From positions 283,685 to 347,684 of the forward strand of contig VCMS01000023.1 of NCBI GenBank assembly GCA_022539475.1: 64,000 bases of DNA. The letters are read 5' to 3'. This document shows positions 53,521 to 64,000 of the stretch, piece after piece. The position numbers and the translations under genes are program-made. This DNA comes from Gracilaria domingensis (Eukaryota > Rhodophyta > Florideophyceae > Gracilariales > Gracilariaceae). Under the pieces are notes generated by a model that was not told where the DNA came from, did not search any database, and saw only the letters and a list, made by a program, of their open reading frames with translations. The first letter of the stretch is position 1. Every line of letters starts with the position of its first letter.

Positions 53521-56500
53521 CTAGGTTAACCTTTCCCAAGGATATGTGGGTCCATAGTCAAGGTAAATTTCGTCGTGCTCCTTAATGTCCCTTGAGGCCG
53601 TGACTACGAGGAGTCTGTAGTTCTCCAAAAGCCCCAAAGTTGTAGCCTGATACTCTGTGGGCTGGCGAATGAATACATTTGGTTTGCGTGCCATGTTAGA
53701 ATCCATTTCTTCCAATTCCTTGTCCTCATCACCTTCACGATATGACGCGTCATTGATATAGCCCGCTACACAGAAAGGAGCAGGAACTATCCAGGCATGA
53801 CCAGCGTTGACTTCAGTATCATAATGCGGGAGAATGTTGTACATTTGCCCCTTCACCCTCACTTGCATGCAATACTTCCTGAACCGAGATGCAGTGGCCC
53901 CCAGCATTCCGTCTTCATACGTCAAATGTGTGGTATTGCGTCGGCTTAGATCATGATACACCAAGGTCCCATAAAAGTATCCAATAACCTCCCCTTCGGA
54001 AAACGCCCCTACTCGTAAATACTCCATTTCCACTTGCTGCATGTTTGATATTCGACTTCTTCACATAGAGCCATAGCGATGTCGCCTCGACAGAGAGTAA
54101 GGTGTGTGACTGTCCAACGTAGTCATCTTCCCTTGTAAGGCAAGTGGCACTCAAGGAACGGTTTCTCTTTGTACGTAGTGATGAGACCAGGTTCATTCCA
54201 ATAGGTGGATAGGTACGACATGATATGGAATGGGAAAGATTGGTACGATGGGAATCCCTTGGGTGCATTCCATATAGTCGAAGTCTTTCGTTTCCGTTCA
54301 GGAAATTTGGCATCCACCACATAAGACGCTTGAAACTACCTCATTCGTAACCGGTTCTTTCATCTTCAATTCATTGCGCCACACCTTTCTTGCGTAATGC
54401 ACAATAGCATTGTGCTTTGGCATGAGAGAAACACTGCTCATCTTGCTCACATCCAATGAAACGCCGAGGCCCCTCAATATCCATACATGCCAGCGCGCAC
54501 GAGAACGTCCCGGAGTAGAGATCAACCACAACATCCCCGGGATTCGAGAACCTCGCTATCAGCTCCATCAGTAGCTGCCTCGACTTCTGTTCTGGACGAG
54601 CCTTCGCGGTTCGAATTCTTCTACCACTCTTCACTCTCCATCGGAGACTCTCCCCAGGCGTAAGATTTGGAACCTGGTCAATGATAGAATAGTGGCCCAG
54701 GATAGCGAGCTGAAACGTAGTTGAAGTTCTGATAGTTCACCATTACCTTCTGTTCCGCGTACGGGTTTCCATTCCTCACGCCATGCACGGCGTACTCCGT
54801 CGCCCCAAACAGGCGAGTAGTATTACGCGCAGGGTTCTTCAAGGGGTTCGAACGAGAACGAATGAAGGTCATGGGCGTCGAATCCACTAAGAATGATGCG
54901 ATTTTCTTTCCGCTTGCGTCCTCCGACTTGTGCTCTCGCAAAATCTCTTCCCAGTCTCCAAACTGGTCGATACTGCAGAACAAAACGAAATGTCCTCCTG
55001 GTTGAAGCATGGATGCCATGATGTCCGCAGTATTGTCCATATCATCGTCAGCCAATTCGTCGTACTCGCTGTCGCGGATGCCATATGGTGGGTCTGTGAG
55101 CACGAACTGAACGTTGCCTTCCAAAGATGTATCCGATGGGAAGATAGTACCATGGGCCTCCACCAGTTCGTCATATCCGACACAATGCATTGAGAATTGC
55201 TTCTCCATGCTTCCTCGCACCACATCTAGAGCATTTAACGTGCGCGTGTCATCAAAGTCATGAGGGGGGAGAACCCCATCTGGAACGTTATCTTTCGCCC
55301 CAGCAGAGGCACCAGGTGTACCACCTTCTTCATTGTCGCTATCGAGGATGACGATGACATCGGAGTTAACTGAGCTTTTCCCTGCGGCGTTCCTCTTGGA
55401 GGAGCTCGGAATCTGTATCGAGTCCTCAACCTTAACCGTGACGGTATTACTTCCTCCATCCTGCCCTGAAGGAGCGGCCCTAGGATAAGTCGAGATGGTT
55501 GGAAGTTATGTACAGACATCGCTTGACGAATAGGAGACACGTACTCCTCGGAGAATACATTGAAACGGGGTGGTACTCGTGCGGGGCGGCCAGGTCTGAA
55601 GCTTTCCAACAAATTCCATCTTGAAGTTGGGGACATTTTGTATAGGAAGCCATTCAGCACAATCTTGCTGAAATCTGCCAAGAATTCCTTTGCCAACTCC
55701 CGTAAGTTGGCGTCGATAGTATCCGGAAGAGTATGAACCCAAGAAACGGTGTCGTTCACATCCAACGTGGGTTTCAGTTCTTCCCCCAACGTATGAAAAG
55801 CTGACTCCGGACTGTACCCAACAGAGCGGGATTCAATGACATGGAACCCAAGTGACTTCTTTTCTACAAGCAGGTATGGCAGCAACATCTGCTCACCATC
55901 ACCAAAGCCTAAGGTTGAGGCAAAGAAATCCCATCCCTTACAAATTGTTTGCACTGCATGTGCCATCCGTCTCCCGTGCGTCTCATTCGAAGCTATGTAG
56001 TCGTCGACGAACTGCACAGCTCTATGGGTTCCGTTCCCGGTCCTGCCTCTCTTCGCCGCTGGGAGATTTCTCTCCGAAGGTATATGCTTCACGAAAGAGA
56101 GATAGAGTAACTGCTGAAAACGAGTGGAGGCCCAATCCTGAACGTAGTTCTCTTCGTCTGCTTACTGCCTGGACCATGTCGTTTGAAAAGGTCATTCCAG
56201 AAAGCCCGTTCTATGAACGAGTTACCGTTGTCGACATCCTTTTCAAGACTCCAGGTAAACAAATCTCTCACGCGCCGATCAGAATTCTCGTCGTCTAGAT
56301 CAGTGATACGCGTATATTTGTAGACCCTGCTCAGAAAACGCACGTCCAGACAGATCTTCGTGAGTTCTTTTGCAGAGTAGTTTTGGAAAGGACCCTTGAC
56401 CGCAGTGGTGATGAACTCTCGTGCACATGCCAGGCGTTCACGGTTTGATACAGCGTATTCCACAACTTCCGTGTACCCAACTTCACGCGGATTACCAGTA

Positions 56501-56691
56501 CCACTTCTTGAAGCGGCATACGCATCTCGCAACTCAATGAACAACCCCCAACATTTCAAGAAACGCGTTGCCATGCTGGCTGAATCGAACGACGCGCTAG
56601 AGGATGCGCTAGAGGATACCGTGCCGTGGTTCTCATCGGCCAGCACACTCTGCTTAACAGTCCGAGGAGCGTCATTTCCGGTGGACGCCAT
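53521..56691 (-). CDS. DPPY-type amino-methyltransferase followed by a SET domain, frame broken
   Basis: From the ATG at 56691 the minus strand codes for about 1,050 residues if the frame breaks are bridged. The N-terminal half (56691 to about 55235) is unassigned; it has CWGLFIELRDAYAAS and DFSKIVLNGFLYKMSP. The middle is a methyltransferase of the type that modifies exocyclic amino groups: VQFVLTDPPYGIRDSEYDEL near 55090 supplies the DPPY motif, and DVVVDLYSGTFSCALACMDI near 54500 supplies the AdoMet-binding motif, so the order is catalytic motif first (beta-like). The end (54042-53521) resembles a SET domain: AGHAWIVPAPFCVAGYIND, then TASRDIKEHDEIYLDYGPTY. Frame changes lie near 56090, 55230, 54690, 54330 and 54060. 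The one near 54690 is a single-base change in a GGG run. DNA adenine or cytosine-N4 methylation plus histone methylation is the natural reading. Confidence 0.6.
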
Positions 56692-57001
56692 GTAAGAACT
56701 GAGAATCGGAAAGGACGCGAACTAAACGAGTATTGTGAAACGGTAGAAGTTTCGGAGATGTTTAAATGGGTGGGAAGCGTCGGAAACGTCGGGAACCGTC
56801 GGAAACAATGGTGGAGAGCGCGGTTGCGACGGATTACCGAGAACTGAGCGGGTAATGAAATAGAGAGACGAGAGTGGGATCTAAACACATCAAACCGGTG
56901 GGGCACCTCAGTATGTGCAGCGCATTATATGTCTAGTATGTAAAACCAACGTAGAAAACACTGGGTTCGTACATCTTTGAACATCGCCCGAGCGCCGTGT
57001 G

Positions 57002-57077
57002 GGAACCGCGGTTCGCCGAGTTCATAGACGAGATCATAGCTATGATCTCGGCTATGAACTCGGCGAACCGCGGTTCC
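57002..57077. repeat. 76-bp palindrome, one mismatch pair
   Basis: It runs from GGAACCGCGGTTCGCCGAG to its complement around the centre GATCATAGCTATGATC. Each 38-base arm itself begins with the smaller palindrome GGAACCGCGGTTC. One base (A in CATAGACGAG) breaks perfect symmetry. Confidence 0.95.
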
Positions 57078-57497
57078 GGCACGGCGCATCTGACGAAACG
57101 CCACGTGTATACCGCCGAAAGGACCCCCCCTGAGGACCCCCTGGAGGACCCCTTGCTGGCGATTATGTGGGCAGTGACGTCGAATAAACGGGAGAGCGAT
57201 GGAGACGCGGATGACACTTCGGACACGTTGTGTAGCAAGCGTGGAAGACGGAGGGGAAGGGCTTGAGGAAGAGAGACGATGCGGTGGGAGCGGAGCAGCG
57301 CACGGAGGGCGGCGGCCATCGACGGGGCGTCACTTATTCACTGCCCACATAAACGCCAGCAACACCACCAGGTAGTGGTGGTGTGGGTGAGAACAGGTGC
57401 TTTGGTGCGCATTGTGTAGTAGAAGTGGTCTCCAGGGGGTCCTCAGGGGGGTCCTTTCGGCGGTATACACGTGGCGTTTCGTCAGATGCGCCGTGCC

Positions 57498-57573
57498 GGA
57501 ACCGCGGTTCGCCGAGTTCATAGCCGAGATCATAGCTATGATCTCGGCTATGAACTCGGCGAACCGCGGTTCC
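57498..57573. repeat. 76-bp perfect palindrome
   Basis: The same sequence as at 57002-57077 but with perfect symmetry. Being palindromic, it reads the same on both strands, so each half of the large foldback carries a full cruciform-capable site. Confidence 0.95.
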
Positions 57574-57853
57574 CACACGGCGCTCGGGCGATGTTCAAAG
57601 ATGATGAAAGGCGGGGACAGTGGTCAACCAGGACGGAATCAGACATTGATCCAACCATTTATAACCATCAGGAACTGTACCCACACTGCTCACGTAGGTA
57701 TTGCAGCCGTTTTGAACGTGAGTAGCTGCGTCTATTGTGCTCACGCGAGAAAGGGCGGAGATTAGAACACGAGCGGTTGCAACTTCACGGGAGCAAACGT
57801 ACGATTTGAAGAACACCAGGACTCGTGTATATCACACACACTGGCACCATATA

Positions 57854-59925
57854 ATGGATATGAGGGGACTGGGAAAGGGTCAAATGAGACGCTCTCGAAA
57901 GGTGAGAAAGCCTCGACGAACCATGGCACCACAACTTCGGAGCGGGACCAAAACTACTGAACCGAACGCAGCGACGGGGAACGCATCCACAGCTATGAAA
58001 TCGAAGCCCGCACCAGGCGAAGAAGTGACCTTGTTGTTGGGAGGGGCAGGAGGGAACAAAGCAGCGATTGGGAAAGCTGTTCTCGTTGAAGCGGACGCTG
58101 GTGGAGGGAAGACAACGTTCAGAAGGGAAACGCATGGACATGCTCTGCAGGGAAAACCAGGGAAGATGTAGTTGGTATATGGCGAGCGAAGATATCTCAT
58201 GAGCTTGACACTCCCTGTCCCTATCCTTTAAGTGTACCGATGAAGATTCTGTTCCGAAGACATTGAAGGACATGAACAGGCCCGGTTTCTACGCCTGGGA
58301 CCTGAACTTAATGTCTAAGGTGGGTGACGTCGTAAGCGCTGATGAAGGGGACAAGGGTGCTCCGAGTTCCAAATTCGTCGCCCCTGAGAAGCCATCGAAT
58401 ACTGCTGGGAAACGGGTGCGAGTGGTAGAACCTAAAACTCCATCCAGTGCCCGAAAGCGAGTACCGATGAAAGTGGCTCATGTGAAAACCCCGTCGAATG
58501 CTAAAAAAACCCCAAGGCGGGAAACAAGCGCCAGTACCAAAGCTGAAAACACCATCGAACGTTCACGGTGGTGGAAAGCAGATGCAAGATTTCAAGATGA
58601 CCACGACCCCAGAGAGTGCTGTATCGGCATTTCGTAAACAAACTGCTACGATTGTGCAGTCTAGAGCATCGAGGAACAGCACTGCGGAAGCTATTACTCA
58701 GGCTGGAAATCGCAGTGGAGTGACAATGGAAGTGATTGACGTGGATGAAGACGAAGACGAAGACGTGGTTCTAGTGAAGGAAAGCCTTGGGAGCAACGTC
58801 AATGTACTCTTTGATGAAGGTGATTTGATACCTCCTGATGATGTCGATACGAGTTTAGCGAGTTTGGTATTTGACTTAGATCATTACGAGTATGTGTCTG
58901 TTAAAGTCGATATTGAGCTCATTCAAGTTCCGGAAATGACTGTGAGAGGGTTGTTCCGGAATCATGTCGAGGCTCTGAAAGAAGAGATTGGACGCAAAAG
59001 CTTCTTACAGGCACTTGGGACCATGAGCGTTGCTGTTCTGTCTCAGGATGTGTCCGAGAAGGACATAGTGCAGAACAATCGCTTGAAAGTGAATTGTGTG
59101 CTGATTGATGGAGCTCATCGTCATGTAGCACTCAAAGAGCTCTGTGAATCTATTCCCAACATTAGGAATCTATGTGGAGGTCTTTCTGTTTCGCTGTGGA
59201 AGAGAAAAGATGGACAGAAGATGACCACGAGGGAAATCTTGAGCCTTGGCAATGTGCTAAACGATGGATTGAAGCAAGCTCGTCTTATGGGTTTTGCTGA
59301 CAAGGTGCATTCTATTGTGTCATTTATAAGGGTCCTGGTTGAGGAAGAGAAGAAGGACTTGAGCAAGATGACGAGGACCTCTGTCGCAGGTGCACTAAGT
59401 GTTTGCGGTATCATTGGCCAGTACAATATCAAGCATTTGGCAAGATTTGCAGAGATGGGGTTGAAGGTGGCGAGAAGTCCTGGATTGCTGGAACATTTGG
59501 AGCGGATTTGTGGGGACTACCATGAGATTGGAATTTCTTGTATATCAAGTGATGAATTCTTTACCATGGATGAGCATACAACCCACTTCACGCTCGACGC
59601 TCTGGTTGCATACTTTTCCAGGAGGCGAGTGTCGAAACTGACGGGTCGTTTTGAAAACGTACGCAAATACTTCTTTATCTGCTGCAGGAGGCTTCAATCT
59701 TTGGCAGAGGAGCTTTCGAAGAAGAAGAAAGTTACATTGGAAGAAGCGTATGCCATGAAGCTGGAAGTGACAAAGTTTGAAATGCGCACCGTTCGTGAGT
59801 ACCTTGCAACACAGGCAGCACGAATTGAAGTACCTTCGAATAAGAAGCTCTGGGAAGGAAGGATTTCGAGAAGAGTCTGGATTGCTCGTGATAAGCTGGC
59901 AAAGAGTTTAGGGTGGATATGTTGA
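57854..59925 (+). CDS. ParB-like (ParB/sulfiredoxin fold) protein, frame broken in the N-terminal part
   Basis: The main open stretch (58498-59925, 475 codons) has IELIQVPEMTVRGLFRNHVE followed by NCVLIDGAHRHVALKELCES. The DGxHRxxALKEL block is the nucleotide-binding signature of the ParB/Srx superfamily, found in chromosome partition proteins, nucleases and transcription regulators. The C-terminal half is helical (LSKKKKVTLEEAYAMKLEV). The N-terminal part from the ATG at 57854 is basic and repetitive, with KTPSSARKR, KTPSNAKKT and KTPSNVHGG. Its frame changes between 58165 and 58260 (possibly an intron) and in an A7 run at 58503-58509. The gene is divergent from the methyltransferase-SET gene. 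Whether it acts on the palindromes is a guess. Confidence 0.55.
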
Positions 59926-61581
59926 AACCTGCCACTGGTACTACGCCGACTGAACCACAGTCTGAGACCAAAGCGGTAGACGAGTCTACAACGCAGAGAA
60001 TGGCCACACGTTCGGCAAGTAGGAAGGCCAAAGCGCCAGTGCGCAAGGGCTCTAAGGACTCTGATGTAGAAAGTGAAGAGAATATGCCATCGAAGACAAG
60101 AAGCATGAGGAGTTCAAGACGAAGCCGTCGACGAAGGAATGCAATGAGAGACGTGAACCCTAATCAACGGAAGAAGTCAAGGACGGAGGGTATTCAATCT
60201 GTTCAGGATGAAGTTATCAGTCATCTGCGAGTCTTGGTGCGAAGGGGGTGAGAACTTGTTGAAAAGTCATCAGATATCCATTGGCAGCGACACAGACTCA
60301 GATGGAGTACCAATTGTGGTCTCACAGGCAGAGGACACTGACCCGTTCGATGACACAGTACCGCAGGTGTTGGCGCCAGGTCTGAAGAAGGCTGAAGAAG
60401 TAGCATATGAAGGTGACGATTCGTGGCTAAAGTTGGTGAAGACCTACCAAGCAAGTGGCCGCTGGAGTGGAGAATGTCATTAAATCTGTGTACCCGTGGA
60501 TGGATGCGATACATCTCCAGAAGCAACACCGAGGCCACTTGTTGGAGCCCAAGGACTTTAAAAGTGTGCACCATACAGTCTTTTGGCATGCAGCGTATCA
60601 TGGCCATAAACTCCTGAACGCGGCAATGGGAGGCATGGAGGTCGACGAGAAGACGTTATGGGGGGATGCACTGAAGAACGACTCTCTTGCGTATGTCTAT
60701 TTGTGAAGAAGAACGTCGAGCTTCGAGACAGAGGTTTTTGTATTCTGGACGGCCTTGCATCGGATGGAGAGTTGGTGAAGCTGACAGAGAGTTTGAGCGA
60801 GCTCATTGACGGGGATGTTAGTGTGGAATTACTGGACTTCTTCCGAAGGGACTTCGAGAGGGCTCCAGACCTTAGGATACCAGAGAACCGAATCACATGG
60901 ATACCGATCATCAACGCAGATGGTGGGAGGTACATGACTACGAGAAGAGGCATAGTGGATGACATGGAGGCAGCCGTAGAAAGACATGTGCTTGTGAGAA
61001 GAGAGCTTTACTGGATGCCCGACTGGGACAGATATGTGCTTTAATGGTTTACAAGATAATGGGTGGAAAACGAGAGGATGTATGCGCCGAAGACGGGGGG
61101 AGGGTGTTATGCACTGCAGTTGGATGCAAGCGGCAGCAGTTACATACGGATTTCCGACCTTGGCGAATGAAGATAAGCTGGAAGAAAAGAAGAACCCGGG
61201 TACTTTATGATGGTGGGTCCGGAAGTGGTCGTTCCAATTTGGGTATGTGAAGGGTCTCTACACACCACGTAGTTTAACTCCAGGCTTTGAAGGTTTGGCC
61301 CGGGGATGTTTGTGAGGAAAGTTTTTCGTTCCGCCTAGTCTGATATGTATTGGAAGAGGTCGATGTGTTTCATGCCAGGCCGCTTCAAATGGAGGATGGA
61401 AGACTTCCCCAAGTTCCTTTTTTTTCGTTACCACATGTACATGGTACTGCGAAATACACCTCCCGGATGCGTTAAACTTAAACCCACACTTTCGACCTCA
61501 GTTCAGGAGGATGAAGACCTGGTTAGTATGGAAGGAGAAGACGGAGAATCCAGAAACGCGAATTTGGAAGGAGGAGAATGA
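59913..61581 (+). CDS. 2-oxoglutarate/Fe(II) dioxygenase-like region, possibly fused to the ParB-like gene
   Basis: Coding continues after the ParB-like stop across several frame breaks (near 59900, 60220, 60470, 60700, 61045 and 61150). A basic linker (MRSSRRSRRRRNAMRDVNPN) is followed by VELRDRGFCILDGLASDGEL, the typical opening of PhyH-like or related dioxygenases. GCKRQQLHTDF near 61130 follows, with an HxD metal-binding pair, and then VVVPIWVCEGSLHTT near 61235, like the P-W-V-x-x-G-S-H strand of these enzymes. The distal His and the 2-oxoglutarate Arg would fall near 61430-61500, where the frame is unclear. No ATG-led start separates it well from the ParB-like part, so one long gene is plausible. 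Substrate unknown; a nucleic-acid or histone demethylase is suggested only by the neighbours. Confidence 0.4.
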
Positions 61582-62941
61582 TGAGTGAAGTAGAGGAAGG
61601 GAAGAACAGTATGAAGAAGATACGAAGATGAGAATTATGAATGGAGGAGATTGAAAACGATCTGAGGATGGCGAAGAGGACTGAGTGAATATGTGATGAA
61701 ACTTTGTAGTAATCTATGTGTCGAATATAGTTTCGAAGTAAATGATCTTGTGAATCGAGAGAAAGTTTAAGAATTGTGGAAGCGACGACTCTACCAAGAT
61801 TGAAGGGTAAGATAGGATACCATACCAAACACTTCAATCCTGGAGAGCGTCATGAACAAGTGGGAACTATGTTTGTAGAGAAGAGATTCTGTTTAGTTGA
61901 AACATGTATCAGTTATGTACTTATGTTCGTATACTACTTTGTCTCGCACTTGGTGAATACGTCAGCCAGAAGGCAGTAGATGTTGTGTCGGGGTCTAGGG
62001 TGCTCACCAATGGCGCCCAGTTCGCTTTGCGTTGATTCTTGGTGCGTGTTGACGACTCCGGAGCTACAAGAGTACAATGAACAAGTTGTTTGTGAGGAGG
62101 GCGGGAATACCCTCTGTACGAAACCAAAGGATTCGGGGTCCAAAGACTCGAGAGTTGTGTGCGAAGAAACTGGGACCTCTAGTTCAGAAAATGTTCTGAT
62201 AGAAGAGGAAATCCTGAAGGAACAAGCTTTCCGAACGAGTTTAGAATACAACGGCAGATAACGGATTATAGCCCTCTTCCTCCGTGTATTCCACCCGACT
62301 TGGAGAGCGAAACTATGTTGTTGAATGTATGTTTTGTAGAGAAATGATCCCAAATGTGTTGATGAGATTGGTGAAGAAGCCGAAGATAGAAACCGCCGGG
62401 GAAGAAGGAAATACATGCGTTTTGAAGAGATATCCCATGACATCAGATTGGAGGAGGACGGAGCTGATAGGTGACAAAGATAGAGAGGTTGAGGACAGAT
62501 AAGCCCAACCGATGCCCATGCCGAGGTATTTTCTCAGTGCCGAAACGGTGCTGGATGTGTGCGACGGAGTAATTGGAACATATCGAGTCTACATACCTGT
62601 GGGCGTGAAGAGAGAATGCCAATCTCAAACAAAAGAACTATATGTGAAAGCATAGTTCGAGGCAAGCTGGTACGGATGGTGAATCCAGTTGTGTTTGGCG
62701 GAGGAGCGATCGTAGAGAAGAGCGTGTGTGTGAGAGGCTTTATAATCTAGAGAGTCCTATGGCTACTGAAACGAAGAGGGAGAATGCCAAGAGAGAGATA
62801 GCGAGAGCATGTTCAGGGGATTATGTGATAAGACCGAGCTCTTACATGTAGTTGGGTAGCTCTTGAAGATTACCCATTGTGTGGAAGAGAGGAGGATGTT
62901 TCCAAGGATTCGTCATGAAATTGAAACTTCGTGAAGTAATG
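61582..62941. other. No supported gene; possible end of the transposon
   Basis: Short ORFs at 61980-62261, 62284-62502 and 62559-62750 are Glu/Gly/Arg-rich without motifs. I looked for a terminal repeat matching the region left of 47.2 kb and did not find one by eye. Confidence 0.35.
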
Positions 62942-63166
62942 TCATATCACATCACTGAGTTCATCCAGCAGTTTCGGGGATAAAATGGGTCTGGACACCT
63001 CCTCGAACCGTGGCTTCCCGGTAGTCACGTCGTACTCAGTTGAAGGCAGGTCGTCAAAGGTGGATGTATGTCCTATGGGGAAATGCGTTGAGATGGATAG
63101 GTAATGAGAGAGTTTGGTTGCGAAAAGGCTGTCATGCGATAACCTTGGTGGGTGTTGGAAGGCCAT
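62942..63166 (-). CDS. Unassigned 74-codon ORF
   Basis: An ATG-led minus-strand ORF (MAFQHPPRLSHDSLFATKLS). Composition is ordinary protein-like, with TSTFDDLPSTEYDVTTGKP, but there is no motif and no visible partner exon. It may be an exon of the gene suggested at 63688-63885 or a chance ORF. Confidence 0.25.
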   Translation of the reverse strand: MAFQHPPRLSHDSLFATKLSHYLSISTHFPIGHTSTFDDLPSTEYDVTTGKPRFEEVSRPILSPKLLDELSDVI

Positions 63167-63687
63167 TGTGTAGCCGCTGCTGTGAGTAGGTAGGAAGAGG
63201 AAAAGAAATGAAGAAAGAGGGGCGAGGAGAAAGATATATTTATTTGAGAACGAGACGAGCAGATATTACCTATAAAGAGCGTGTATCGAAGGAGCTATAT
63301 CTATGTTTTGTTTTCACTTTAGGCTGTAAATTTGAAGTGAAGAAGGTGGTTCATAAACGAAGTGGCGAACTTAGCTCTGTGATTGAAAAGCTATGAAAGG
63401 ACGGAGTACATGAAGAGATAAAATGTAGGGCGATGAAGAAGGCGGAAGAATCATGATATGTGGTAGTGTAGGATTCATTTCATATACTACTGGCATGAAC
63501 CATGTATGAAAGGACGCCCTTCTTCGCAAGGTTGGGAGAACAGGAGAATGAGAAGCATAGAGAGTGTTCCAAAGTGAAAGAAGTTGTTGCTCAGTAAATT
63601 GAAAATAATTGCGATGCAGAGTTGGACAGTACTGATATGAGCGGGTGGCGGACGGGTACTACAATGTCATGGGCGAAAGCGTCTTAC

Positions 63688-63885
63688 CTTGTACACCAGT
63701 GATCGGTTGCGAAGGGAAACGATCAGCGAGTTCTGTTCCTTTTCTGTTCCCCTGATTTCTTCTTTCGATATCTTTGCTCTTCTACGATCTTCTATCCAAA
63801 AACGCGACCATGAGCGATGAAACGATGTCGCGTTCGAACAGTTGGTGGCGCGTGGGAGTGCGGACGAAGGGGTAGCGTCGCACAA
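63688..63885 (-). CDS. Possible first exon of an unknown gene
   Basis: From the ATG at 63885, 66 codons (MCDATPSSALPRATNCSNAT, then SKEEIRGTEKEQNS) run to a donor-like CAAG|GTAAGAC at 63688/63687 in phase 0. The downstream exon is not recognised. The protein has no clear signal or domain. Confidence 0.3.
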
Positions 63886-64000
63886 GAAGTTAAAGAGTTA
63901 AGGAAGAAAGGACGAGCTGGACTGGGTGGGCCCACTGGCAGTGCTGGGGTGTTGCCGGAGCGATGGGAACGCGGCCATGGGGGGACGTGGGTCGACTACG

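Larger units (their letters stand above)
56971..57605. repeat. Foldback repeat in the divergent intergenic region
   Basis: The sequence CATCTTTGAACATCGCCCGA at about 56971 is repeated inverted up to about 57605. The arms, roughly 180-210 bp, include the 76-bp palindromes listed separately and the stretch GACGAAACGCCACGTGTATA. Between the arms lies about 160 bp plus an unmatched insertion near 57365-57420. It separates the methyltransferase-SET gene (-) from the ParB-like gene (+), whose starts are about 1.16 kb apart. Confidence 0.85.

Noticed and set aside
57330..57578. ORFs across the palindromic region (for example 56997-57266 and 57330-57578)
   Set aside because: They read through the inverted repeat and give the same peptide from both copies. 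This follows from the symmetry and is not evidence of a gene.

Overview
The window is nuclear DNA from a photosynthetic eukaryote, most likely a red alga; a unicellular rhodophyte such as Porphyridium would fit, but nothing here proves it. The reasons are short GT-AG introns (three genes can be spliced by eye), a gene for a DUF2301 membrane protein of the cyanobacterial/plastid type, a full-length UvrC with an organelle-type leader, and many Ty3/gypsy and cut-and-paste DNA transposons.

Positions 1 to about 11.5 kb are a gene-dense segment. Part of it (about 1.4-6 kb) is extremely rich in CG dinucleotides. In order: an Mpv17/PMP22 protein (+, 3 exons), a DUF2301 protein (-), a cyclin (-), a proline-rich protein of unknown function (+), UvrC (+), and an unknown 412-residue protein (-, 3 exons) that converges on uvrC.

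Positions 11.6-35.1 kb are a nest of transposons. The base layer is an old, AT-rich, broken Ty3/gypsy element (B). Into it have inserted a nearly intact 11.4-kb Ty3/gypsy element on the minus strand (A, 13533-24914, 2.1-kb LTRs, target duplication ATATT), a 257-bp element (target duplication TAACTA), and a 1.4-kb unknown element C (target duplication TGCACCA). A complete PIF/Harbinger transposon (29079-31906, target duplication TAA) sits inside C. A diverged copy of the 3' end of uvrC lies directly after element B, at about 35.12-35.43 kb.

Positions 35.6-38.1 kb hold a gene joining a multi-pass membrane region to a class 3 lipase. About 3.4 kb without a recognisable gene follows, then a broken gag-protease remnant of another retroelement (42.4-44.0 kb), then minus-strand exon-like blocks that have been tandemly duplicated (45.5-46.9 kb).

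Positions 47.3 to about 61.6 kb are the most unusual part. Four gene units sit together: a Plavaka/CACTA-like transposase (+); a large unknown protein (-) ending 17 bp from it; a long gene (-) with an amino-methyltransferase carrying DPPY followed by a C-terminal SET domain; and, divergent from that, a ParB-like gene (+) followed by a 2-oxoglutarate/Fe(II) dioxygenase-like region. A foldback repeat containing two 76-bp palindromes lies in the divergent intergenic region. I read this as one large transposon carrying DNA/chromatin modification genes. All four units contain frame breaks, most explicable as single-base indels, so either this copy is decaying or the assembly has indel errors here. 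The last 2.4 kb holds little beyond one possible first exon on the minus strand.
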